From IMG/VR virus record IMGVR_UViG_3300027668_000070, positions 1 to 28,884 of that record: a stretch of 28,884 nucleotides of DNA. One strand, written 5' to 3'. A model generated the notes under the pieces. That model searched no databases. It worked only from the letters and a program-made list of their open reading frames with translations, and was not told the DNA's origin. A program made the translations under genes and the position numbers. This DNA comes from a virus. Of this stretch, positions 8,234-15,490 are shown one piece after another (within the stretch, counting starts at the first letter, position 1; every line of letters begins with the position of its first letter).

Positions 8234-8525
8234 CAAATATAATGATTATGATTTAGATGGTGATGGCATTGTTACTGATGAAGAATTAGAAAATGCTAAA
8301 GCCATGAAGGAAACAGAAACTTTACTAAGAAAACAACTAGCACAATTAAGAATGGCAAGAGCCACTTTAATAGCAATGGGTGTTTTTACGTTTATGATGT
8401 TTATGCCATTTATGAGTGTTGAGAGAATAAATGCTTTATCAGACATCAGCAATTTATTTTATTTATCTGGTGCTGGTATCGTTGGTGCTTATATGGGTAC
8501 AACTGCTTGGATGAGTAAAAAGTGA
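8208..8525 (+). CDS. EF-hand protein with two membrane segments
   Basis: The 105-residue protein carries a complete EF-hand calcium loop at residues 15-26: D15, D17, D19, G20, V22 and E26 occupy canonical positions 1, 3, 5, 6, 8 and 12. A helix with many charged residues follows, then two hydrophobic segments (about 49-68, LIAMGVFTFMMFMPFM; about 80-98, LFYLSGAGIVGAYMG). The EF-hand probably faces the cytoplasm or periplasm and could sense calcium at lysis or entry. Its place in the lysis cassette suggests a holin-like or regulatory membrane protein. Combined EF-hand and membrane proteins also occur in other marine phages. Confidence 0.65.
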   Translation: MKKSLQKNSKYNDYDLDGDGIVTDEELENAKAMKETETLLRKQLAQLRMARATLIAMGVFTFMMFMPFMSVERINALSDISNLFYLSGAGIVGAYMGTTAWMSKK

Positions 8526-8716
8526 CAGCATTTATGCTAGTCTGTTATTTAGGTGCTACTATGGAAGGAATATACTTTAAAGATATTAATAATTGTTTGT
8601 CTTATAAGAATAGATTGCACAATCAAACTATATTTAAAGGCAAAAAAGAACAAATTTACCAATGTATGTGTAAGCTAGTTCCCAAAGTAGACCCAAAAGA
8701 AGTGGAGGTATATTAA
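8522..8716 (+). CDS. Small secreted or membrane-anchored phage protein
   Basis: The 64-residue gene starts at GTG in a GTGA overlap with the EF-hand gene. A short hydrophobic N-terminus (TAFMLVCYLGA) could be a signal anchor. It is followed by GIYFKDINNCLSYKNRLHNQ and a Lys-rich part with a CxC pair (QCMCK). This 'YF-x-D-x-x-x-C-x-x-Y-x-N-R-L-H-N-Q' pattern looks conserved among marine phage lysis cassettes, but I know no function. The four cysteines (residues 8, 25, 48 and 50) could form disulfides in the periplasm, which would suit a spanin-like or envelope role. Confidence 0.55.
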   Translation: MTAFMLVCYLGATMEGIYFKDINNCLSYKNRLHNQTIFKGKKEQIYQCMCKLVPKVDPKEVEVY

Positions 8717-8717
8717 G

Positions 8718-9113
8718 ATGTTATTATCGTTAATTGGTCCAGTAAGTGATTTATTAGGAAAATTTGTAGAAGATAAAGATAAGAAAAACGAGCTTGCCCA
8801 CCAAATTGCAACCATGTCAGAAAGCCATGCTAATGAACTTGCAAAAGGTCAAATAGAAATAAATAAAGCAGAAGCACAACATTCATCTATCTTTGTATCT
8901 GGATGGAGACCCTTTATTGGCTGGACCTGTGGAATTGCTTTATGTTGGCATTTTGTTCTAGCACCAATTACTTTATTTGTTTGTGCTTATCTAGCAATAC
9001 AAATACCAGAATTACCTACATTTGACATGGGTTCGCTTATGACAGTTTTGATGGGAATGTTGGGATTGGGGGGTTTACGCAGTTTTGAAAAGTTCAAAGG
9101 GTTAACAAAATGA
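8718..9113 (+). CDS. Holin, GTA-type 3TM family
   Basis: The 131-residue protein permeabilises the inner membrane so that the endolysin reaches the cell wall. An N-terminal amphipathic, charged part (residues 11-55) is followed by the family's hallmark SGWRPFIGW (61-69). Three hydrophobic segments then follow at about 66-83, 84-97 and 106-120 (MTVLMGMLGLGGL). This matches 3TM holins first named in gene transfer agents. GGAGG sits 9 nt before the ATG. The lysozyme lies two tiny genes downstream. Confidence 0.85.
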   Translation: MLLSLIGPVSDLLGKFVEDKDKKNELAHQIATMSESHANELAKGQIEINKAEAQHSSIFVSGWRPFIGWTCGIALCWHFVLAPITLFVCAYLAIQIPELPTFDMGSLMTVLMGMLGLGGLRSFEKFKGLTK

Positions 9114-9199
9114 GCAAATGTGAAACGTGCAAATGTTATAAATGTGAAGAAGCAGAATGTAATTGTGAATGTCATAAGAAAGAACAAAGTCAAAAATGA
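9110..9199 (+). CDS. Metallothionein-like Cys-rich miniprotein
   Basis: This 29-residue gene starts by ATGA overlap with the holin stop. Seven of its residues are Cys, at 4, 7, 9, 12, 17, 19 and 21, with His at 22. The rest is mostly Lys and Glu, and there are no hydrophobic core residues. The CxxC-x-C-xx-C-xxxx-C-x-C-x-CH spacing resembles metallothioneins and suggests metal-cluster binding. It is coupled at both ends, by ATGA to the holin and by ATGA to the next gene, which argues that it is translated. Function is inferred only; it may be a spacer peptide. Confidence 0.5.
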   Translation: MSKCETCKCYKCEEAECNCECHKKEQSQK

Positions 9200-9309
9200 T
9201 GTGGACTTGGTTGCGTTTATCAAAATTTTTTAATAAGATAGGTAATTACTTCTATTATAAACATGTAGAAACATTAAGAAAAAAACAGGTTAAAGATGGA
9301 TTTAGATAA
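9196..9309 (+). CDS. Aromatic basic miniprotein in the lysis cassette
   Basis: This 37-residue gene starts with ATGATG overlapping the previous TGA, and overlaps the lysozyme start by 14 bases. It encodes an aromatic N-terminal helix (MWTWLRLSKFF), then IGNYFYYKHVETLRKK. A comparable W-x-x-x-x-F-x-x-I-x-x-Y-F-Y-Y-K-H pattern is common in short marine phage genes between holin and lysozyme. It may bind the membrane as an amphipathic helix. I know no assigned role. Confidence 0.5.
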   Translation: MMWTWLRLSKFFNKIGNYFYYKHVETLRKKQVKDGFR

Positions 9310-9739
9310 ATTAAAACAAGAGCTTATTGAAGATGAGGGATGTAAGTACGAAATATATCTGGATCATTTGGAATATAAGACTTTTGGTATTGGACATTTA
9401 TGTAAAGCTACAGACTTAGAAAACGATCAAGATGTAGGTACAAAAGTATCTAAAGATAGAGTTGATGAGTGTTTCATAAGTGATATTGAAAAAGTTATAG
9501 ATGACTGTACAATTTTATATGACAACTTTTATACTTTGCCAGAAGAAGCACAATTGATAATTGCTAATATGATGTTTAATCTGGGGAGAACAAGATTAAC
9601 TCATTTTGTTCGTATGAAGCAAGCTATAGACGATGAGAATTGGATTGAAGCAGCAATACAAATGGAAGATAGCAAATGGGCAAAACAAGTTCCTAATAGA
9701 GCTGAACGACTTTGTAATAGAATGAGGAATGTGTCCTAA
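9296..9739 (+). CDS. Endolysin, T4-type lysozyme (GH24)
   Basis: The 147-residue muramidase would cut the glycan strands of peptidoglycan at the end of infection. The catalytic residues line up with T4 lysozyme at a constant offset of three: E14 (in EDEG), D23 and T29, followed by FGIGH (30-34). The C-terminal lobe contains MMFNLG (about 98-103) and ends with RxxRMRN. The length is slightly below T4 lysozyme (164). No signal peptide is visible, so export should depend on the holin upstream. The stop overlaps the next start (TAATG). Confidence 0.9.
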   Translation: MDLDKLKQELIEDEGCKYEIYLDHLEYKTFGIGHLCKATDLENDQDVGTKVSKDRVDECFISDIEKVIDDCTILYDNFYTLPEEAQLIIANMMFNLGRTRLTHFVRMKQAIDDENWIEAAIQMEDSKWAKQVPNRAERLCNRMRNVS

Positions 9740-11640
9740 TGCCATTACAGATAATGCAAATAAAACCTGGTATAGTAAAAGATATTACGCAATATTCTGC
9801 TGGTAAAAATGGTCCGTATTGGATTGATGGAAATTTAGTTAGATTTCAAAATGGTTACGCAGAGAAAATAGGTGGATGGCAAAAACAAGCGTACACAAGG
9901 GTTGATGCAGCAGGAAGCATTACAACAACTGAAACTGCCTTAGAAGGTATAGCGAGAGCTATGGTGTCATGGAGAGCTATTACTGATGGTGAAGATAGAA
10001 TAGCAATAGGAACTCATAATCATTTATATATATTAGAAAATAATGCACTTTATGACATTACACCATTAAGAAAAACAACATCTAACTTAACTAATCCATT
10101 AAAAACAACTGATGAAAGCACAACTGTTGTCGTAACTGATAATAGTCATGGAGCATCTAATGGTGATTTTGTAGTAATTAATTCTGCAGCAACAGTAGGT
10201 GGTGTAACTGCAGCCAATCTCAATCGTAGTGAAGGTTATCAAATAACATTATTGACTGCCAATACATATAGTATAACTGTACCATCAGCAGCAACAAGTA
10301 CAGTAGCATCAGGTGGTGGTACAACTATTGATATATCATATTTAATAGGTATAGGTGCAGGTTTAGGACAACAAAGTGGTGATCCAGCATTAGGATGGGG
10401 AACTGGTGCTTGGAATGTGAGCACTTGGGGTACACCAAGATCAACTGACACAAGTGATGTTAAGTTATCAAATTCTCAATGGTCATTAGTGCTATGGGGT
10501 GAAGATTTAGTAGCGACAGTAAGAGGTGGTGCTATTTTTTATTATGACACTTCAAGTGCTGGTAGAGCAGTTTTAGTAAGTGGATTGTCAGGAGCAACAA
10601 GTGTACCAACAACTACTGGTGTATCTATTATATCATTTCCAGACAGACATTTACTATCTTTAGGAGCAGACCCTATATCTTCTAGTGGCAATATTGATCC
10701 AATGCAAGTTAGATGGTCAACACAAGAAGATTTTACAATATGGAAGCCTACAATAACAAATACAGCAGGTGATCAAAGATTAGAAGTAGGAACAAAAATT
10801 GTTGGTGCTGTTAGTGCAAAAGAGGAAACTTTTATAGCAACAGACGAAGCTGTATATGGCATGACGTTTATCGGACCACCTTTTGTGTTCGCATTTAGAT
10901 TACTAGCAACAAATTGTGGTGCAGGTGGCAAAAACGTATTATTAGCAGTTGACAATAGAGTTTATTGGATGGGTAAATCTAATTTCTTTTTATACGATGG
11001 AACTGTTAAAGATTTACCATGTCCAGTACAACATTTTGTGTTTGATCGTATGCAGACAGATTACATAGATAAAACTGTAGTAGGTCATAATAAAGCATTT
11101 AATGAAGTTACTTGGTTTTATGTATCTACATCTAATAGTGCTGGAACATCTAATCCAGAACCTGATAGTTATGTAACATTTAATTACCAAGATTTGGCTT
11201 GGTCAATAGGTTCATTAAATAGAACCATTTGGTCTGATGCTTTTGGTGTAAGGGATGTACCTTTTGCATTTGATGAAGATGGTATTTTATATGATCACGA
11301 AACAGGAACAAGTGACAATGGTTCTGCTATGAATAGTTTTGTAGAAAGTTCTGCAATGGAAATATCACAAGGTGGTGATAATCTATATATGATGGATAAA
11401 ATTATACCTGACCTTACTGCAACTGATGATACAAGTTTATCACTTACATTAAAAACTAGAAAATATCCTAACTCATCAGACATTACTAAGGGTGCTTTTA
11501 CAGTCACAAACTCAACTACTAAAGTAAGCACAAGAGCAAAAGCAAGACAAATGGCTATGAAAATAGAAAGTACAGGTACACAAGATAAGTGGCAACTTGG
11601 TGATTTTAGAATTAATACTAGACAGGATGGATTAAGATGA
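9739..11640 (+). CDS. Tail nozzle/hub protein, P22 gp10 or T7 gp12-like
   Basis: The 633-residue protein is probably the tail nozzle below the adaptor ring. It starts with PLQIMQIKPGIVKDITQYSAG and has GNLVRFQNGYAEKIGGWQ, a pattern typical of podovirus stabilisation/nozzle proteins. The rest is almost all beta strands with repeated short W- and G-containing motifs (RIAIGTHNHLYIL, WSLVLWGEDLVA, FIATDEAVYGMTFIG, RVYWMGKSNFFLYDG), which fits a beta propeller. Residues 219-231 (GWGTGAWNVSTWG) match the C-terminus of the repeat protein at 3311-3934. The lysis cassette separates it from the adaptor genes. Its stop overlaps the next gene by ATGA. Confidence 0.75.
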   Translation: MPLQIMQIKPGIVKDITQYSAGKNGPYWIDGNLVRFQNGYAEKIGGWQKQAYTRVDAAGSITTTETALEGIARAMVSWRAITDGEDRIAIGTHNHLYILENNALYDITPLRKTTSNLTNPLKTTDESTTVVVTDNSHGASNGDFVVINSAATVGGVTAANLNRSEGYQITLLTANTYSITVPSAATSTVASGGGTTIDISYLIGIGAGLGQQSGDPALGWGTGAWNVSTWGTPRSTDTSDVKLSNSQWSLVLWGEDLVATVRGGAIFYYDTSSAGRAVLVSGLSGATSVPTTTGVSIISFPDRHLLSLGADPISSSGNIDPMQVRWSTQEDFTIWKPTITNTAGDQRLEVGTKIVGAVSAKEETFIATDEAVYGMTFIGPPFVFAFRLLATNCGAGGKNVLLAVDNRVYWMGKSNFFLYDGTVKDLPCPVQHFVFDRMQTDYIDKTVVGHNKAFNEVTWFYVSTSNSAGTSNPEPDSYVTFNYQDLAWSIGSLNRTIWSDAFGVRDVPFAFDEDGILYDHETGTSDNGSAMNSFVESSAMEISQGGDNLYMMDKIIPDLTATDDTSLSLTLKTRKYPNSSDITKGAFTVTNSTTKVSTRAKARQMAMKIESTGTQDKWQLGDFRINTRQDGLR

Positions 11641-11825
11641 CACAAGCAGCTCCATCAACATTAATAATTAGATTGCCTACACCTTCTGGTACATATTCTA
11701 CACAATGGGCAAATAGTTTAGTGTCTGCTATAGAATTACAAACAAGAACAGCTAATCTAGCACAAAGTACATCAAGCAAAACAACACAAGAAATTTCAGA
11801 TGCAGTGAGTTGGTTTAATGGCTAA
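11637..11825 (+). CDS. Small virion-module protein
   Basis: The 62-residue gene starts by ATGA overlap with the nozzle gene and overlaps the next gene by 8 bases. The pattern IRLPTPSGTYSTQWANSLVSAIE resembles a short podovirus family with 'LPxPxxxYxxxxxxxLxxxIE' that lies between tail genes. It probably forms an extended segment followed by one helix. The role is unknown; a minor tail component or assembly factor fits the position. Confidence 0.55.
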   Translation: MTQAAPSTLIIRLPTPSGTYSTQWANSLVSAIELQTRTANLAQSTSSKTTQEISDAVSWFNG

Positions 11826-12138
11826 TAATTATAAAAATGAAAAATTAGATTTAACAACAGTAAATGTAACTACATTATACACTGCTACTACTGCAACAAG
11901 TGGGATATTTAGATCAATTTTAGTATCAAATGACAGTGGAAGTAACGATACTATAACTTTAACCTTAACAAATGGCTCAAGTGTGTTTAGTATATACAAA
12001 AATGAAGAAGTAGGTGCATTGAGCACAAAAGAGTTATTGACACAACCATTGGTTGTAGAAGAGTCAGAAATATTAAAAGTAACTGCAGCAACAGCAAATA
12101 GACTTCATGTTGTAGGTAGTTATCTAGAGATAACATAA
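11818..12138 (+). CDS. Small beta-sandwich virion protein
   Basis: The 106-residue protein is composed almost entirely of beta strands (VTTLYTATTATSGIFRSILVSN, then TITLTLTNGSSVFSIYK). It ends in RLHVVGSYLEIT. Similar small proteins with 'VYTxPxGxxxxVxSIxVSN' are found in tail modules of many phages. It is coupled to the gene before it by an 8-base overlap. Likely a minor tail or fibre-associated protein; the exact role is not recognised. Confidence 0.55.
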   Translation: MANNYKNEKLDLTTVNVTTLYTATTATSGIFRSILVSNDSGSNDTITLTLTNGSSVFSIYKNEEVGALSTKELLTQPLVVEESEILKVTAATANRLHVVGSYLEIT

Positions 12139-12148
12139 GGAGAGAGTT

Positions 12149-13603
12149 ATGGCAGAGCCACAATATGATGAATTTGGAAATATATTGAATTTAGATACAT
12201 CCTTAGATGATCCAACAACTTATAATATTTATGAAAATAGAGCATATAATACTGGTCAAGGAGCAAACCTACAAAACGTATATGGCATAAGAGGTGGGAT
12301 GCCTATGTTTCAATTCATTAGACAAATTAAAACTGGTGAACGTACATACGATCCACAAAAGCCAGAGGACAGAAGATATAGAGAGGAATATGATAGATAC
12401 CAACAAGAAAATCCACAAGCACCTACTTTTGCAGATGTATTAGGTGAAACAGCTATAGGATTTGCTCCAAGCGTTGGATCAGCAGTTGGGGAAGCACTTG
12501 TTAATCCTGGTGGATATTATCAAGGCGATGCATTAAGCAGAGCTGGACAAGGTGCTATGGATACAATTGGTTCAAGTCCAAGACAACTTGTAAATCAAAC
12601 CTATGAAAATTTTGATCCTTCATTGTATGTAAATAAAGGTGGTGTACCTTTTAGTACCACTGGTGGTAATAAAGCATTTATTGGTGAATTAGCAAATGCA
12701 GACGTAGCAAATCAAACTGGTAATACACAACTATTAGCAGATTTAAAAGATGCAAGAGAGCCATATACTCTTACAGAGAAAGGTATCTTTGGGAAAACCA
12801 CAGATACAGTTAATGTATACGACACAAATAAACTTACAGACTCAGGTTTCCAACTCAATCCAGAAGGTGAATTATATAAGTTTGATAAAAGTGTTGATGC
12901 AAATATAGCAAAAGAATTTGGAGATGGTGCAGATTTTTCTACTATTGGTGGTGAACAAGTTACAACTTCTTCTGCTCTTACTGGACCCCCACCACCTAGT
13001 GGTGGATTTAGTGGTTACACATCAGGTGTGGGTGATCAATTTAGTTTTGGTTCTCAAGCTGGTCAAGCAAACTATGCTGCAGCTGGTGGTGCTGGAATAT
13101 TTGCTGCAGCCACTACATTGGTCTTGACTGGTGACGTAGAAAAAGCAGCAAAGACTGGAGCTGGAACTGCTATAGGACAAGCAATAGGTACTGCTGTAAC
13201 TCTAGGTAATCCTATTGGTACATTTATTGGTGGTATGATTGGTGGTGCTTTAGGTGGTAGAGTTATATGTAACGAATTATGCAATCAAGGTATAATAGAT
13301 CGTAAAATGTTAATAAACGACTATAAGTTTACAAGAGATTATCTAACACCTAGTCATGTAAAAGGCTATCATTTATGGGCAATATGGATGGTAAAGCAAA
13401 TGAGAAAAGGTAGATTTGTAGATTTATGGTCACATATAGTAATTCACAGAGGTAACGAAATTGCTTATATATATGGCGAAAGAAAGAAACCTGATTACTT
13501 AGGAAAGTTGTATCGTAAAATCTTTGAGCCAGTTTGTTGGATTTTAGGTGCGTTCAGTAAACAAACAGATTGGTCAATATTATATCAAAAAAAGGAGATT
13601 TAA
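12149..13603 (+). CDS. Ejection-type protein with glycine-zipper membrane segment
   Basis: The 484-residue protein begins after AAGGAG. Residues 1-100 are polar, with many Y, Q and E. A low-complexity Gly/Ser/Pro region with PPPPSGG lies near 280-286. Residues 337-370 are a glycine zipper (GAGTAIGQAIG, then GTFIGGMIGGALGG) that could insert in a membrane. The C-terminal part (371-484) starts RVICNELCNQG and contains LWAIWMVKQMRKG and VCWILGAF; an ICTELxxQG-like motif is shared by a family of phage and GTA proteins. I infer a virion protein released into the cell envelope during DNA entry. Confidence 0.55.
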   Translation: MAEPQYDEFGNILNLDTSLDDPTTYNIYENRAYNTGQGANLQNVYGIRGGMPMFQFIRQIKTGERTYDPQKPEDRRYREEYDRYQQENPQAPTFADVLGETAIGFAPSVGSAVGEALVNPGGYYQGDALSRAGQGAMDTIGSSPRQLVNQTYENFDPSLYVNKGGVPFSTTGGNKAFIGELANADVANQTGNTQLLADLKDAREPYTLTEKGIFGKTTDTVNVYDTNKLTDSGFQLNPEGELYKFDKSVDANIAKEFGDGADFSTIGGEQVTTSSALTGPPPPSGGFSGYTSGVGDQFSFGSQAGQANYAAAGGAGIFAAATTLVLTGDVEKAAKTGAGTAIGQAIGTAVTLGNPIGTFIGGMIGGALGGRVICNELCNQGIIDRKMLINDYKFTRDYLTPSHVKGYHLWAIWMVKQMRKGRFVDLWSHIVIHRGNEIAYIYGERKKPDYLGKLYRKIFEPVCWILGAFSKQTDWSILYQKKEI

Positions 13604-13963
13604 ATGGCTGAAGAAATGGAAATGATGGATGAGGGTATGCCACAAATGAACGAAAGAATGGTTGCTAATCCTGAACTAGACATGGGTATGCCACAAGAAG
13701 CAAATGACGTTGTTATGAAACCTAGTGAAGGCATTAGAAATGCATTGATGATGAGACTAACAAACATGACACCAGATGAATTGCAAATGTTAGATAAGGC
13801 AATTACACCACAAGTGGCTAGTGTTTTAGTTAAGTTATTACCAGAGATGCAACAACTTATTGAAATGGTTGAGCAAGGTGGCGTAGAAGATGCAATGTCT
13901 GAAGATCAAATGATGGATGATGACATGATGCCAGCAGAAATGGGTGCGTTAGGCAATATGTAA
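13604..13963 (+). CDS. Methionine-rich acidic protein
   Basis: The 119-residue protein has 23 Met (about 19%), mostly with Glu and Asp in the first 40 and last 30 residues. The central part (about 45-90) is a regular helical segment (IRNALMMRLTNMTPDELQMLDKAI, then VASVLVKLLPEMQQLIEMVEQ). It starts directly after the previous stop and its stop overlaps the next start (TAATG). Met-rich acidic proteins occur at this place in other podovirus-like genomes. The function is unknown; scaffolding or chaperone for ejection proteins is a guess. It lacks any membrane segment. Confidence 0.6.
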   Translation: MAEEMEMMDEGMPQMNERMVANPELDMGMPQEANDVVMKPSEGIRNALMMRLTNMTPDELQMLDKAITPQVASVLVKLLPEMQQLIEMVEQGGVEDAMSEDQMMDDDMMPAEMGALGNM

Positions 13964-14403
13964 TGAAGGTAAGAAGGGCAGTAGCTACTGATATATCTGC
14001 TATATATGCCATGTTAAAAGAAATGCATGGCAATACTAAGTTAGACGTTGCACCCATAGACGATTATAAATTGTTGAATAAGATAAATGAAGTAATACAT
14101 AAAGGTTTAGTTTTGGTAAGTTATAAAGATAATGAGATTACTGGATCAATAGCTGGGATTACTACAAGTGATTGGTGGTCAAGTGAGCCTTTATTTTCTG
14201 ATATGTGGTTTTATGTTTCTCCTTTGCATAGAAAATCAAGGTCAGCATTAATTTTAATTAAGGCGTTTATCAAAATAGCAAAAGATGCTAAACTTAAAAT
14301 AAGGCTAGGTCATATCTATTCTGGAGATATAGAAAGAAAAGATAAATTTTATGAAAAACTAGGGTTAGTCAAAGCTGGCTCTACATATGTGGAGAATAAA
14401 TAA
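13963..14403 (+). CDS. GNAT-family N-acetyltransferase
   Basis: The 146-residue protein has the GNAT plan. An N-terminal strand and helix (VRRAVATDISAIYAMLKEMH) is followed by central strands (LVLVSYKDNEITGSIAGI, then FSDMWFYVSPLHRKS). A helix from HRKSRSALILIKAFIKIAK takes the place of the CoA-binding motif A. The C-terminal FYEKLGLVKAGSTYVE is the usual last strand pair. The Q/RxxGxG/A loop is only partly kept (HRKSRSA), as in many phage GNATs. The substrate is unknown. It is coupled by TAATG on both sides to virion genes, so it may modify a virion protein. Confidence 0.75.
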   Translation: MKVRRAVATDISAIYAMLKEMHGNTKLDVAPIDDYKLLNKINEVIHKGLVLVSYKDNEITGSIAGITTSDWWSSEPLFSDMWFYVSPLHRKSRSALILIKAFIKIAKDAKLKIRLGHIYSGDIERKDKFYEKLGLVKAGSTYVENK

Positions 14404-15488
14404 TGGGTGGATTTTGTACAACAACAACGCAACCACTTCCTGATTATAGTGAAGTTGTAACGGACACTCAACTACCAGCATGGGTATCAGCAGGTGGTAA
14501 AAGACTTTTTGAAGAAGCATCATCACTAGCAAGGTCACCATATCCACAATATACAGACCCAAGAATAGCATCATACAATGGATCAAAGTTAACACCAGAA
14601 GAACAACAAGCAGCAGACCTTTTATCTAAAGGTGCTACAGATTATCAACAATACATTGATTCATCTGCTGCTATGGCTAGTGGTCTAGGTCAAGGCTTTG
14701 ATAGAACTAGTAGAGCAGATTTAATTGGTGATCCATTTGAAGGTGCTACTAGGGAAGAATTATTAGGGCAACCATTTAGTATGGAACAAGCACAACCATA
14801 TCTTGATGTTTATCAAGGTGCTCAAGATAGTGCAGTTAATGAAGTGCAAAGACAAACTGAACTTGCTAATATGCAAAACAGAGCTAATGCAGCACGATCT
14901 GGTGCTTTTGGGGGATCAAGATTAGGTATACAAGAAGGTATTACATCTGGTGAGGGTGCTAGAGCAGCAGGAGATTTAAGATCAAGAGCAGCACAAGAAG
15001 GTTTGCAATTTGCATCAGGAAGATATGAGCAAGATAGGGCAGCGAGATTTGGTGCTGAAGATATGATGCGTGGACAATATGAGCAAGATAGAGCAGCGAG
15101 ATTTGGTGCAGAGGATGCATCAAGGTCAGGGTTTGAGACAGAAGAAGCTAGTCGATTAAGAGCTACAGAAGCCTTACAAGGTTTTGCACCTCTAACACAA
15201 GGTCTAAGAGATCAAGCTGCTTCTGGTCTTTTCACAGCAGGACAAGCTAAAAGACAATTAGATCAACAAGCATTAGATATGGCGTATGCTGACTATGTAG
15301 AGCAAAGAGAATACCCACAATCTCAAATCAACTATGCATTAGGTGTATTACAAGGTACGCCATATGACACAAGAAATATAAGTCTTACACAAGGTCAGCA
15401 ATTTATACAGTCACCTAGTATTTATGGACAGACATTAGGTGGATTAGGTGCATTAGGTAGTGCTTACTTTATGAGTAAAGGAAAGTAG
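14403..15488 (+). CDS. Internal virion (ejection) protein candidate with tandem repeat
   Basis: The 361-residue protein begins MGGFC and has the motif LPAWVSAGGKRLFEEASSLA, then YPQYTDPRIASYNG, found in a common family of phage virion proteins. The middle is a long Ala/Arg/Glu/Gln-rich helical region (about 130-290) with NRANAARSGAFGGSR. It contains an 18-residue tandem repeat (residues 206-241). The C-terminus is Gly/Leu-rich (IYGQTLGGLGALGSAYF). It is followed by two more large helical genes, which fits the usual set of three ejection proteins in podoviruses. Confidence 0.65.
   Translation: MGGFCTTTTQPLPDYSEVVTDTQLPAWVSAGGKRLFEEASSLARSPYPQYTDPRIASYNGSKLTPEEQQAADLLSKGATDYQQYIDSSAAMASGLGQGFDRTSRADLIGDPFEGATREELLGQPFSMEQAQPYLDVYQGAQDSAVNEVQRQTELANMQNRANAARSGAFGGSRLGIQEGITSGEGARAAGDLRSRAAQEGLQFASGRYEQDRAARFGAEDMMRGQYEQDRAARFGAEDASRSGFETEEASRLRATEALQGFAPLTQGLRDQAASGLFTAGQAKRQLDQQALDMAYADYVEQREYPQSQINYALGVLQGTPYDTRNISLTQGQQFIQSPSIYGQTLGGLGALGSAYFMSKGK
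15018..15125 (+). repeat. Two 54-bp tandem copies inside the ejection gene
   Basis: Two adjacent 54-base units encode GRYEQDRAARFGAEDMMR and GQYEQDRAARFGAEDASR. A third, eroded unit (SGFETEEASRLRATEAL) follows. The near identity of the first two suggests recent duplication. The repeat preserves helix phase (18 residues, five turns). Confidence 0.85.
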
Positions 15489-15490
15489 TA

